A stretch of DNA of 64,000 bases. Origin: Uranotaenia lowii (Eukaryota > Arthropoda > Insecta > Diptera > Culicidae). Under the pieces are notes generated by a model, which saw nothing but the letters and a program-made list of their open reading frames with translations, ran no database searches and was not told the origin of the DNA. Location: the NCBI RefSeq assembly GCF_029784155.1, contig NC_073693.1:311775304-311839303 (forward strand), written 5' to 3'. Positions within the stretch are counted from its first letter, which is position 1, and the number at the start of each line of letters is the position of its first letter. The translations under genes were made by a program, and so were the position numbers. Of this stretch, positions 44,909 through 56,795 are shown piece by piece.

Positions 44909-45923
44909 ACAGTAAGGTTTTTTTTTGCACTGATATACGTACCGCGTAAAAAAACCGTGTTAATTCCCGAAAACCGTGTAACAAAACCGTGCTAATTGCA
45001 GAAAACCGTCTAAAAAGACCATTTAAAATCTGCAGCTCTGAAACTTGAAACCATAAGACATGTAACTTGACACTTAAGATCTGAGACCTGATACCTGAGA
45101 TCGGAGACTTGAGTCTTGAGACATGAGACTTGAGACCTTATAGGTGACGAAAAATAGTGTCGCTTGTTCGCTAGTACAAGCTACAAGTGTTAGTACCGTG
45201 AGAATTTAGTTTAGTTCCGATTTCAACTGTCGACCAGTCAAGTGAAAGGATTTGACTTGTAGGTGACGAAAAAAAGTGTCGCGAGTTGCCTAGTACAAGC
45301 TACTTAGTGTAAGTACCGCGAGAAATTAGTTTAGTTTTGATTTCAACTTTCGAACGGTCAAAGGAAAGGGTTTGCCTTGTAGGTGACGAAAAATAGTGTC
45401 GCGAATTCCCTAGTACAAGTAAATAGTGTAAGTACCGCGAGAAATTAGTCTAGCTCCGATTTCAATTTGCGACACTATTTTTCGTCACCTACAAGTCAAA
45501 CCCTTTCACTAAAGGGGTTGAAAGTTAAAATCGGAGATAAACTTATTTCTCGCGTCACTAACACTAGTAGCTTGTCTCAGGTCTCAGGCCTACAGTCTCA
45601 TGTCCCATGTTTCATGGCTCTTGTCTCGTCTCATGCTTCAAGTCTCATGTATTATGTCTCAGGTCTCAGGTCTCAGCTATCAAGTCTCTTATCTCTAGTC
45701 TCAGGTCTCAAGTCTCATGACTCAGGTCTAACGTCTCAGCTCTAATGTCTGAAGTCTCTGGTCTCAGGTATCAGGTCCTTGGTCTCGTGTATCACGTTCT
45801 TAGTTCCAGAGTTTTCCTTTGATCCCTCAAACACCGTGTTAATTCCCGAAAACCGTGTAAAAAAGCCGTGTAAAAAAGCCGTTAAAAAAGCCGTGTAAAA
45901 ACCACGTTAAATAAACCTTGGTG
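44909..45923. mobile_element. Family C element, copy 2, with an extra 120-bp tandem block
   Basis: Same architecture as 33222-33892: a T-run end, gcactgatatacgtaccgcg, accgtgtaa words, then minisatellite gagacctgagactt units (45070-45140). Inverted units (45580-45800) and accgtgtaa words to the right end aaaccttggtgt follow. The centre is replaced by a tandem array (see 45141-45577). The left terminus lacks the CACC seen in the other copy. Confidence 0.82.
45141..45577. repeat. Three direct and one inverted 120-bp repeats
   Basis: Units starting taggtgacgaaaaatagtgt at 45141, 45260 and 45380 are 119-120 bases apart. A fourth in opposite orientation begins at about 45469 (gcgacactatttttcgtcac). 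Each unit carries ctagtacaag and agtaccgcgagaaattagt. The array sits exactly at the symmetry centre of the surrounding family C element. Confidence 0.9.
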
Positions 45924-46045
45924 TTTATTGATTCCGGGCATTGACGAGCTTAGACGAGACCAACTCACTAATGAATTGATTACTAAATAGAAACATTAGG
46001 TACTCATTCAAAACAAGTTCAACTGCTTCCGCAGATTCCAATTCG

Positions 46046-46435
46046 ATGAATAAAATCACAGTTCCCATCTCAAAGGCTAAGAAACAAAAAAAAAGGAACC
46101 TTCCCAATATCCGCTTTCAGGCGGATGCTTGCATCCGGCAAAAACCGGCAGGAAAAATGATCGAGTTACATGATTTTTCCGCTTCGCCCAGCCAACCAAA
46201 GATGGCTCCTTCAAATGTCAGTCAGCCATGTGCACAAAAACCGCCCCAGCTCGTTATATCGTTGGAAAAAGAGCTATCGGGCACAAACTCGTTCCTATCT
46301 AACAGGGGCTGGCATTCGAAGATGAGAGAATGGCATTGCCAATGGGATTCCGAAGAAAGTTTCACCAACAAGTTGAAATTGAATAGGACAAAGAAGTGCG
46401 GTGGCAAATTGAATTGCATTTGCATGAAACTTTGA
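46046..46435 (+). CDS. Hypothetical ORF in a GC-richer island
   Basis: An open frame of 129 codons from an ATG, lysine- and serine-rich, with no recognised domain, signal or membrane segment. The opposite strand is also open for 79 codons, so openness may be due to composition. The island (about 46020-46650) lacks inverted ends and resembles no other sequence in the window. It may be unique non-coding or regulatory DNA rather than a gene. Confidence 0.2.
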   Translation: MNKITVPISKAKKQKKRNLPNIRFQADACIRQKPAGKMIELHDFSASPSQPKMAPSNVSQPCAQKPPQLVISLEKELSGTNSFLSNRGWHSKMREWHCQWDSEESFTNKLKLNRTKKCGGKLNCICMKL

Positions 46436-47584
46436 GCGAAACTAATCTTACACGTTCCCATTGTTTCGAAATGCTTCAGCCAGCCTCCTCGGAGGCGATT
46501 TGCTTTGCCATTGAAGCGGTTGTGTTGTGTGTGAGCAGCAGTTTGAAGTTAGTTTCTAGCTCGGGATAGTAAGATAAAGGAGAAAGGGATGAAGAAATCC
46601 CGAAGCAGTAGGTAAACTTTTCTTCTTCCCTTCTTAAACGGAACTCTCGAGGGTGGATTGTTGGTATATTGTTTGGTTCCGAGACAATAGCTGCAGGAGC
46701 ATTACCGATGTGTGCATTTGATAATATTTAACAAAAACAAACATCCATATCTGCATACTAATAAAATAAAATTTGCATTGAAGTCGTTACAAATGTGGCT
46801 CTCAATTCATTTTCAATTCTGAATCTAGATTGCAGGGTTCTGTGAAGGGCCGGAAGATATTTTCTGAATCAATTGGTAACAGACAATATTTTGAATGAAT
46901 GGACCAGTTTATTCATTTCATCAACAAATTTAAAAGAAAAAACAGAACAAATTAAGGAACGCAACAATGCAAGTGGCTCCAGAGAGTAGAAACGTGAAAT
47001 TTCAAACAGGCACATTTGATCTTATTTCCAGTTATCTAAAGTCAATTTTAGATGGTACAAATTCTCATATTTACTTCAGATGTATTGAAATTAAGCCATC
47101 AAGATGTAGAAAAGAAAGAACGCACAATCGATAAAATGGCTCCAGAGAGTAAAAAATCGTTTATTCAATCGGCACATTTGAAGATTTTTCAAATTAAAAA
47201 GAATTCATCGTATTCAATACTTATTTGGCAAAAATAATCAAGAAAATGCACGTGCCCAATTTTTTTCATGAATCTTTAAAAATAAAATGATAACATTATA
47301 AATAGAAGTTTCAAGACTGCTTGTCGATACGTCTCATCTCAGCGAAACTCAACAGCAGATCTGTGACATTTCGGTGAATTGACATCGATAATGTTCGTAA
47401 ATACAGCAAAAAGAATAAAAATATCATAAAAAGTGAGGGAATGAACAATAAATATTTAGCGCCATTTCAAAAAAGTAATATCGAGCTACAAAGTCATTTT
47501 TGTATTTCATTAGATGCCAATTTGTATTTCATTCATTGCCAAAGTATAATTTCTCATTAATTTCAAAAATTCTTCTGTAACATG

Positions 47585-47630
47585 AAGGTGAGGAGATATT
47601 ATTGGTAATATCTCCACACTTCACCTCATC
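47585..47630. repeat. Small hairpin
   Basis: ggagatatta (47593) pairs perfectly with taatatctcc around a ttgg loop. The stem extends outward through gaaggtga / tcacctc with small bulges. Confidence 0.6.
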
Positions 47631-48151
47631 TCTGTATTTACATATAACATTGAAAAATAGTAGTTCCAAAGGCGCGCAAAAGCAGAGAAAACATCTGAAA
47701 AAGATCTGGAAAACCGTTGATCATAGTGTTGACACCTGAAAATAGGGTTATCAAAGTATCTAAATAGTAATAAACTCACAACAGGTTCAGGTTACCAAAA
47801 GTGGTAAGAGTTGAAGTTTTTGTATTTGAAGGTTAAAAACTTTTGTACCAGAAGAGAAGTTTTGTTAGAATGCATTCAACGTAAGCATTTTATATCATAG
47901 TTTAAAAAAAATACTTAACCTTTTAAATTTGCAGAAATATTTCAATAAAGTTAAAAACGTATAAAGAAAAAATTAAATGTTGCTTTCCGAAAACTCAATT
48001 AAAAGAAATAAATAAATAAATTTCAATAAAGTAGCATGGATAAGACGATAAACGATTTGATTTGTTCTTACGAAAACTTACAAAAGTGTAAATTTGAATT
48101 TAATTTTTTTAAGGGAAATTTTGAAGTTAAAAAAATCAGCCTTATATTCTT

Positions 48152-48365
48152 TCAAGGTGAGGAGAACTCACGCTCATCAAAAACGAGTACAAACGACATA
48201 TCCAAACGTCTACAAGAGAAAAAAAAAACATTTATATCTGCAATTCTAAGTGAATTGAACACTTACTCAACAAAGTTTGGTTGGCTATAAGAAGAACTAT
48301 GAGATACCTAATGATTTTTTTTTTAATTGAGACTCCATTGCTTCACGTATTCAATTAATATTTAC
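48152..48365 (+). repeat. Dispersed repeat family E, copy 2
   Basis: Partner of 43561-43770. The 84-residue open frame across it (48036-48290) is not supported as a gene. Confidence 0.6.
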
Positions 48366-48369
48366 TAGG

Positions 48370-50760
48370 GTGACTTATGGTTTCGAATTTATAAAACTTT
48401 TTCCAATTAAAGTTTACTTAACCAACTTTCACTTTACTAAGAAAAAATGTACTTTTCTTTTAACAAATTAAAAACTTACGTTATAAAAGTGGCACCAGAA
48501 AGTTCAAAAACGCTCTTTTTAATTATTTGAAAAAAAATTCTATGAGAAAGATATCGATTTAGCTAATCTGTTTTGATAAACAATTCATTGCAAAACTTTT
48601 GATTAACAAAACCATGAGAACTTATCATTTTTGAATCATTTTAATTATCGAGGACAACTTTTTCAACAGTTTCAGATACGTTAGACATATGTGATGAAAA
48701 TACCTTTATCACAAATAAGATTTTCAGCAGAAAAAATTAGACCCCAATGATCTAACAGTGTTAGTTAAATTAAAAATCTGTTTTTTTTCTGAAACCTTCT
48801 AAACTTCTTAATGTATATAGTAAAATGTTTGTACTTTTCATTTCATTATTATAATTACAATTACAACTAAATATAACAGGTTTTTTTATTCGTAACCATA
48901 ATGAGCCGAAAACTTCTTATGTTTTAATTTGTTTTTTTTTACACATAGGTAATTAATTACTTTTTTTTGTCACAAGTTAAATGTATGTTTTTGATCGCAT
49001 GCCATTTGAGATTATTCGTTTGACCTATTTATGCTCTCATAGTCCATAATTTTTTTTGTACACCACGAAAAAATGCTGGAGTAACACTAACTGTTTCATA
49101 AATATTCCATTCAATGAAAAGAAAAACTATGAAAAGTAAGAAAAAAGAAACTATTTTTTCATGCCCTTTATTTTTCCATATTGAGAAATATCAAACAAGC
49201 CAGACGAACGAAGGATATTTATTTTGTTTATAAAGTAGGCAATAAATTTCTTTTTGAAAAAACACAGTCAATTAACAAAATTTCACAGTGGCTTCAGAAA
49301 GTTGAAACATAAGATCACGGTAATCTTTGTATAAAAAAAACCCCTTATTAATTTTTACATATCCGAGAACTTTAAATGTTTGTTCTGTCAGCCAATAAAT
49401 CTTTGTAATTACTACATGCGGTCCCTTCTGTCCAAGGTTGTCGAAAAATAATCTCTGTTTTTGATAAAATAACTTCTCGAATCCCGTGGTTTTTATTGAA
49501 AATTTGATGACGAAATTTTTTGATTTTCATCGTAAACTGTAATGCTGTAAAACACAAAATGTAAATAAATGGGTCCATTTTTTTTTATTCTTTCAAAAAA
49601 AATTGTATTACTATGCACAAAATGGTAGAATCTAATGCTTGTTTTATTTTAATAAATGGCTCAAACATTAAACTCCGTAATCTATCTATACTGATGCTAG
49701 TCATTCTTGCCATCATATTGATAAACTCCATTAAGCAACATTGGTAGATTTTACGTTTGATCTACCAAACGTTAGATTTAAGTACCGAGCAGTTAAACAC
49801 GGTCTGTTTCCAGATTTCTCTGGAATTCGTGACTTTTCACAAAATTCTGTGATCTGTGGAACAGACTTTGTGATGAAAATTTCCTCATAATTCTGTAAAA
49901 TTACAGATTAATCTGTATTTTATTTTTCAACAACCTAGTCCTGAAGGAACAGCTTGCAAAAAAACACCAAAGTTTATTATTTTCAAATAATTCAGTCAAG
50001 TTTCAGGATACGTAAAAATTGATAAGAAACTTTTTAATACAGAGCAGTCTTATGTTCTCACTTTCTAAACCCACTTTAAAATTGTGTTTATTGTGTGTGC
50101 TATTTTGAAGAGAAATTTTTTACTACAAAAACAAAATTCAAAGCCTTTGTTCGTCTGGATTGTTGTTTTTTTTTTTTCAATATTGAAAAATAAATTGTTT
50201 CTGTTTTCTCACTTTTCATTGTTCTTCTGTTTATTTAAAGGAATATTAACGAAACTATAATTAATAATGCTAATTTTGTTTCTGCTGAAAATCAAAGTCT
50301 TATTTTTGGTCAAGGTATTTTCATATAATATGTACATATGTGAGTCTTACATAACTAAAATTGTTTGATAATTTGTCCTGGATAGTTTAAATGCTTCAAA
50401 ATGATAAGTTCGCATGGTTTTTATATCAAAAGCTGAAATATTTCATTCAGATGACTAGAACTTTAATTGTTGATCAAAACAGATCAAGTCAAATTTAATT
50501 TTCAAAAATAATTTGTAAAAAACGTGTGTGAACTCTATGATGCCTCTTTAACTACGTAAGTTTGAAATTTGGTTTGAAAAAAAGAAGTGGAAAATAGAGA
50601 ACTTCAAATTTTTCCTAAGTAATGTTCACTTTGTTAGTCTTCATAAAATATGTACATTTTATTGATCACTTTAAAAATCAGCAACGAATTTAAGGAATTC
50701 TTTTCTAATTTTGAAAATATTCAGATGTGTCGATTGAAAAGGAAAGGGTTGTTACTCTTT
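48370..50760. other. AT-rich sequence, nothing further recognised
   Basis: Apart from two scattered-motif sites, no gene, tandem array or matched ends are seen. Confidence 0.55.
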
Positions 50761-51154
50761 GAAGCAGTCCCGTGCGAAGGTCTGGTCCATGGGGGGGTTT
50801 CGAAATTCAAATTTCGATAGATATAATAAAAGTACCAAAATCATGAGGCTTATAACTCATTCATAAGTTTAAAGTCTCTTTAAAAATAAATAAAACAAAC
50901 AAAACAAACAAAAGTACCTAAATTGCATAAAAAATGTGAAAATAGATTTCTACAACCATTTTCTTACTCCTGGCCATCACACGAATTCAAAACACAAAAT
51001 AAATCATGATCAAAGTTAAAAATAAGTGCTTTTTCCTGTAAGTCATCAAGAAATCATTAAAAATTATGTTCCTTATTCTGAACTAAGAATTCGCATGAAA
51101 ATAAATTAAAAATTTAAAATTTAAACTAGACTTAGTTTACAAATATGAACCAAT

Positions 51155-51732
51155 CAGTGATGGTAAATTTCGCCCGTCACGCTTGACCCGACTAGTTTTG
51201 TTTCATCAAACGACTGGCACTGTTCTCAATTGACGGAGCCTCACTACTCGCATGACGGATAAAGCACGACAACAATCAACATTTTTCCATCATCGACTGG
51301 CGAAGCTCCTACACAAGGTCAAAATTTCTCCTGAGAGTGACTGGCAAATCTCTTCACACTTCGATCGGCTGCTGACGGCAGGTACAACTAATTGAACGAC
51401 TTGCTGGCAGAGAGCAATATTAGCAATAAAAAACCGAAAACGGGCTTGCTGGCAGAAGCAACAATAATAATAAATTCTTTTCTTTTTCGTCTTCGGTCGT
51501 CTTCGGCTTGCTGGCAGGAGCAACAATAATAATAAATGCGTTTCTTTTTCTTCATCGGTCGCTTGAATGCGATTGCTTGACTAGGTTATTATTTAAGCTT
51601 CAAATGAATGGGGAAAGAATGACTGGCAAACGAAGTGACTGGTCGTTAAGGAACAGTCAATTGAGTTTGACGGACCAAAAGGCTTCACAGTCACAGCTTC
51701 ACGCCTCATGACGATGACTTTTGCCAAGCCTG
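51155..51732. mobile_element. 578-bp hAT-like MITE with AACCAAT target duplication
   Basis: The left end CAGTGATGGTAAATTTC is mirrored by CAGGCTTGGCAAAAGTC at the right. AACCAAT flanks both sides (51148-51154 and 51733-51739); an eighth base could be shared with the end. CAG-N-GNTGG-type ends with a 7-8 bp duplication fit hAT. The word gactggc recurs at least five times inside, a likely transposase-binding motif. A roughly 67-bp tandem duplication (gcttgctggcag...ttcggtcg) spans about 51434-51565. Confidence 0.82.
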
Positions 51733-51985
51733 AACCAATATTTCTGAAATGTTATCCTTCGGCCTTAAGAATAAGTGCATATAAAAAAGCACATGAAATA
51801 TAAAACCAGATTTGAGAAATACATATCCAAACCTATATCATATCAGGTCAGAAATTATCAATGATTAAAAATTAGAGAACACAGAATTAAAAAGCTTATT
51901 ATGACTTATTTTGGAACGTTAAGTTTTAATCTATCAGCACTGACCATACTGACTGGACAGTCGATTTCGTTTTTTGGATAATTTA

Positions 51986-52029
51986 CGCACTCTGGAATCG
52001 ATAGTACGCAATATCGATTCCAGAGTGCG
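51986..52029. repeat. Perfect 18-bp hairpin with 8-base loop
   Basis: cgcactctggaatcgata at 51986-52003 is the exact reverse complement of 52012-52029. It is GC-richer than its flanks. Confidence 0.9.
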
Positions 52030-53629
52030 CATCGATCGATTTGAAGAAATGCTATCCCAGTTAGAAAGTGCCACCCGACTTTCGCAAAAAAACAGGCAAT
52101 TCAGACGATAAAATCGTGCAAAACATTTACATTTTTCCTACAGGGCATTTCTACTGGAAAAACTATAGGTTCACAACCTGCCGTCGGTATTGCGAACCTG
52201 CTAAATTTGACGAAAAAAATTAGCACAACAATATAGATATTATGAAAACATGGTTTTTTGACTAAATGAAAAACTTTCCCAAAGACCGTGAATAATGACT
52301 TCTGTGAAAAAAATTACTAAAGTTTTCTTCTTGTAAATTTTTTCCCAAATTTTCCAAAAAACCGGAATTTCGAAAAACTGCCAAAGAAGATTTAAATTAA
52401 TTTAATCTTGGATATTTCTTGAAGCATGAGTCAAATTGCTTGTTGAATGAGGAATTAAGTTTTCATCAATTTCATTTAATACAAATCAGTAGCTGAAGTT
52501 CTAATCATCTTAATTTACAATTTCTACATCTAGAAGTGAAGAAGTGATTTAAAAAAAAATTGTGCAATATCTTGAATTTGAAAATATAATCAATCATGGC
52601 TATAAACTAGGAATATGAACTCTCGATTTAAATTACCTTTTTGAACTTAACAGATTCTTTTCAAAACACATAATTAAAAATTAAATTCAACGTATACAAT
52701 AGGGAAAAAATAAAAATTAAATAAAATTATCAAGCGCAGGTTTAAAAATGAATCAGTTTTGAAAAAAAGAATCTATATATACTTCAATCATTTTCGAAAT
52801 AATGCAGTTTTTTTAAATTTAGAAAGATATCATTACAAGTACTCCTGATCATACTGGAGAAAGTGAAAAAGTGAAAAATGCTTATTTTATTTAACAATTT
52901 TCTTTTAAACCTACAAAACGATTTGATTTTTGCTTTAAAAAAATTATCTAAAATTCGATTAAGTCTTAATTTTAAAATTAAGTTAAAACCTTTATTTTAA
53001 AATTTGTTTTAATGTTTTAAAGTTTTGTCAAAAAGTTAAAAATTTCTTAAACGATTTTGACTTATTTTTAAAAGTTATTTTAAAAAACAAAAGCTTATAG
53101 ACAAAAAACATTGCATATTTGGACTCAAGGCATCCAGAGTAACCAAAAGAAACTCTTAAAGTATTTGCACTTCGGAAAAATGTGTCTTTGTGTAATTATT
53201 CAAAATCTGTTGGAATGTAGAGTTGAGTATTTTAATAAAAGAACAAAAAACAAAAAAAAATTGTTGTCAAAATTGGTTTCTTAAAGAATGTTTGACATCA
53301 GCATAACATTTGAACTGCTAATTTGTTTATAAAAATTTCTTAATAAAAACCCATTCTTAGGTCGTGGAAGTGCTTCTGTATGTCAAAAAGGAACTATTAT
53401 CAACTTATAAATCAAAATTTACAATTATAAATTAGTAATGTCAAAAGTAATCACGGATTTAATTCCGCCGGGGGCGAGCCACTTTTTGCCACGTTTGTAA
53501 ATATTTATTTTGTTCTACGGTAGATTCTTTACTTCATCTGAAAATTGTATTTGGAAAAAATCTCCATGGGGGGGAGGGGTGGGGGGTGTTAAACTCCTTA
53601 AACCCCGACCGTTCGCACGGCCTTGCACT

Positions 53630-54259
53630 TAAGCTATTTTAACAATTTTGCATTTTTTTTTCTATTCTACAACCAACGTGTTTGAATTTGTTTAGGAATC
53701 TATGTGGAGAGCAAAAAATTTCTATCAAACAGCACCAAAGAAGAACTGAAAGTTCACTTTCAATAATAGCAAAGCAATCAATAACTCAAAAGAATGTTTA
53801 TTTGGAGTATAAATGAAATTTCTGATGTGCAAATATGTAGAAATTTCTTTTCCCATGAGCAATGAAACTCGATGCGCTGATTCAGGATCCAAACAAATAA
53901 GCACATATTTTACTTTCAGTTACTTCTTTGAATAAATAAAATGAAAAAAAAATTAGGACGTGAAAATAATTTCTAGAATAGAATCATTTTATTTAAATTG
54001 TTTTTAAACTTTCTTTACGTGAATGAACTAATCTACATAACTAACGGCCTTATGGCATTAATTGTCCCTAAATCAATGTTTAACAGCTCAAGAACTTTTG
54101 TTTTGTATAAAAGAAACTTTAAACACATTAATGATTTTTGTGGATTTCTAGGTATCGATTTAAATAAAAACATGTTCAAACTCTCTGGAGCCACTTGGAA
54201 CATGTTCCTAAAATTAAAATCTTCGTCATAATATCTGTTTACAGTATTTTTGAGCTGAT
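53630..54259. other. AT-rich spacer, nothing recognised beyond one scattered motif
   Basis: Contains one scattered-motif site at about 54183. The two long opposite-strand frames here (53998-54231 and the antisense frame from 54033) carry no protein signal. Confidence 0.55.
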
Positions 54260-54266
54260 GCTCTCT

Positions 54267-55145
54267 GCTCTGATGCTCGGCAAACCGAGGATTGCCGTGG
54301 AATCCTTCAACCATGGAGCAACTGAACGACCTTGACCTGGCAGACGATATTGTTTTGCTCGCCCAAACACAACAAGACATGCAGAGCAAACTCGACGACC
54401 TCACCGAAAGCTCCAAGGCAGCAGGTCTCAAAATCAATGTCGGAAAGACCAAGTCGATGGAAATCAATACAGAAAATCGTTCCAATTTCGTGGTAGCTGG
54501 ACAACAGGTTGAGACAGTGGAGTGCTTCCAGTATCTTGGTAGCCAGATTACGCCTGATGGTGGTACCAAGAAGGACATCGAAACCCGGATCAGAAAAGCC
54601 CGATTTGCGTTTGCGAGTCTCCGAAACATCTGGCGGTCACGCCAGATCTCTCTACGAACTAAGATCCGAATCTTCAACTCAAACGTCAAATCCGTATTGC
54701 TGTACGGGTGTGAGACTTGGTGCACATATGCGGTGACGACGCGAAAACTGCAAGTTTTTGTGAATCGGTGCCTGCGGAACATCATCCGCGCTTGGTGGCC
54801 TGGCAACTGGATCTCAAACGTTGAACTTCATCGCCGGTGTCATCAAAAGGCGCTAGAAATCGAGATTCGGGAACGTAAGTGGAGATGGATTGGGCACACG
54901 CTGCGAAGAGATGAAAACGAGATTTGCAGAGAGGCGCTTGACTGGAATCCAGATGGGCATCGAAGAAGAGGCAGGCCCAAAAGCTCGTGGCGGCGAAGTC
55001 TAGCCGCTGAAATCCGCACAGTTGACGAGAACCTTGGCTGGCAGCAAGTGAAGACGCTGGCTCCGGATCGCCAGCAGTGGAGATCTTTTATCTCAGCCCT
55101 ATGCGCCGGTCAATCGGCGCTGGACCCTTAGGTAGGTAGGTAGGG
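54267..55145 (+). pseudogene. 5'-truncated RTE-like LINE ORF2 (end of RT plus C-terminus)
   Basis: An open frame of 279 codons from 54292 to TAG at 55129-55131. It starts within the reverse transcriptase: LDLADDIVLL holds the catalytic ADD. KTKSMEI, YLGSQITPDGG, VLLYGCETW, RKWRWIGHTLRR and RRRGRPKSSWRR follow. An in-frame TGA lies upstream at 54271, where the element is truncated. The 3' end is a taggtaggtagg tail, as in RTE elements. A 7-bp duplication (gctctct) at 54260-54266 and 55146-55152 is a plausible target site. It is dead for lack of endonuclease and most of RT, though its remaining frame is intact, indicating recent arrival. Confidence 0.92.
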
Positions 55146-56284
55146 GCTCTCTTTCAATGCGAAATCGTACGCTGAATCCGAAAAAAATATTTTCAAAAAA
55201 ATGACAGTAGAACAGTTTTCGAGCTGTTCTTCAAATATGAAATTTTGTAATTACAAAAAAATACTTACACTTAGGTTCAAATATCTCGGACGGCATAACA
55301 TTGAATTGAAATATCTTTTTTAGCATAATAAAGGTGATGAAAAAAGCTTTCGATCATTCGATCTTTATTTTTGCGTAAGATCAACATATTATGGCGAAGT
55401 CGTCAATTTTAGGAACAAATTCCCCGTGGCTCCAGAGAGTTTTAAACATTTTTTTTTCTTTTAACACTAGAAAGACCGCACCAGTCAAAATGACTGGTTG
55501 GACACTTTGTTTGTTGAATATCTTTAAAACACTACGCTCTAAAAATTCGCAAAAAATACGACTTTTCATGAATTTTGAATCTCTACAAAACTGTGTATTT
55601 TTTATTTCACTAGCACTTTTAATAAGCGAGAAAAATTTCGTCATGGACACTCGGACCGCGACCAGTCAAAATGACTGGTAAAATTCACACTCAAACAAGA
55701 CAAATTTTTTTCGCTTGCTTTTGGTTTCATTTGCAATCTACATTCAAGACAATGAGCCTTAGATAATTTATGGTGGGCAGGAGTGTGTCATTCGTAATGA
55801 AATTATTGATTTTCGATGCGAAGTCATGAAAATTTGTAGAAAAAGTTCTCGGATTGACCGCTGTGTGGCGCTTCAAGCACTTGACTCTCAATTTTTTTGG
55901 TCCATTTTGTTGCTCAACTATAATCAAACTTTCTGTCAAAATTTGGCGTAATTTCATCAAGATTTGTAAAAGTTATGTTAGATTTAATACATGTCGATTC
56001 GAGAAATCGAGTAGTTTTAGGTGATAAATATGTTTTATACTAAACTAGAATGAGTAAAATAATTATGAATTGTGTACTCATTTATTCAAATTTTTAGACA
56101 TCAGCTATGAAACTGAATATTTTAAATGATATTTCAACATGGGTGCACGGAATATTGTTTATATGTTTTATCCATCATGGGTGCACGGATGCACCGCAGT
56201 TTCTGCCCAAGTATGTATTCACATGCATTCTTAGATTATTAGGTTCGACAAATTTCCAATGGAAGTTCACTTACAGGTATTCCG

Positions 56285-56495
56285 GCACCCGTGTATATAC
56301 CTGGCCAGCTGGCAGTTGATTGAATATTCTTATTGAACATTCTTATCATAAGAGGAAACACATCTTACCAGTCGGCAACTTATGGGGTGTGAACCCAAGT
56401 GTTTTCTTGCCGATACCAGGAATCGAACCCAGTACGCTTGGCATACCTAGACCAGACTCGCCGCAGGCTATCTGAAAGACCACATCGGCGCTAAG
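56285..56495 (-). mobile_element. tRNA-derived SINE fragment (minus strand)
   Basis: On the minus strand, a B-box GGTTCGATTCC (near 56425) follows an upstream A-box-like region by about 50 bases. The tRNA-like head starts near 56490, and the body runs leftward to about 56290. It is nested inside the piggyBac-like element. No target duplication was identified. Confidence 0.65.
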
Positions 56496-56714
56496 ATATT
56501 TCATCATGGGTGTACGTATTGGCTGTAAATTCGCCGTTGAAAATTATATAGAAATAAATAGTTTTCAACTTGCTTCAGAACACAAAATATTTTTGCGTTA
56601 GATATGATTGGTATCTGAAATGCAATATTGATCAATCAAAAAACTTTTTAGGAAAAACAATTCAACGTGTTTATTTGACAATGTTGATTCATTATTTTTA
56701 TTTTCACTGTTCCC

Positions 56715-56795
56715 GTCGCACGACATAACTTGATGCATATAATTCCTAAAATTCACTCGGTCCATGGTAACCGTTTTCCAATTTCTTTGATGTTG
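56715..56795 (-). mobile_element. Short 3' fragment of the minus-strand RTE-like LINE
   Basis: About 80 bases match 41163-41240 at high identity (cgacataacttgatg, ataattcctaaaattcactc, aaccgttttccaattt). It is an extreme 5'-truncated copy inside the piggyBac-like element. Confidence 0.85.

Larger units (their letters stand above)
50764..53625. mobile_element. 2.9-kb inverted-end element hosting a hAT-like MITE
   Basis: The left end GCAGTCCCGTGCGAAGGTC is mirrored by the right end, whose complement reads GCAAGGCCGTGCGAACGGTC. CCATGGGGGGG occurs just inside both ends, but in the same orientation. The interior is AT-rich with no surviving frame. Target duplication is not evident. A perfect hairpin lies at 51986-52029 and a nested MITE at 51155. 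Confidence 0.65.

Noticed and set aside
54033..54806. 257-codon minus-strand open frame
   Set aside because: It is antisense to the RTE-like ORF2 fragment and has no protein pattern of its own.
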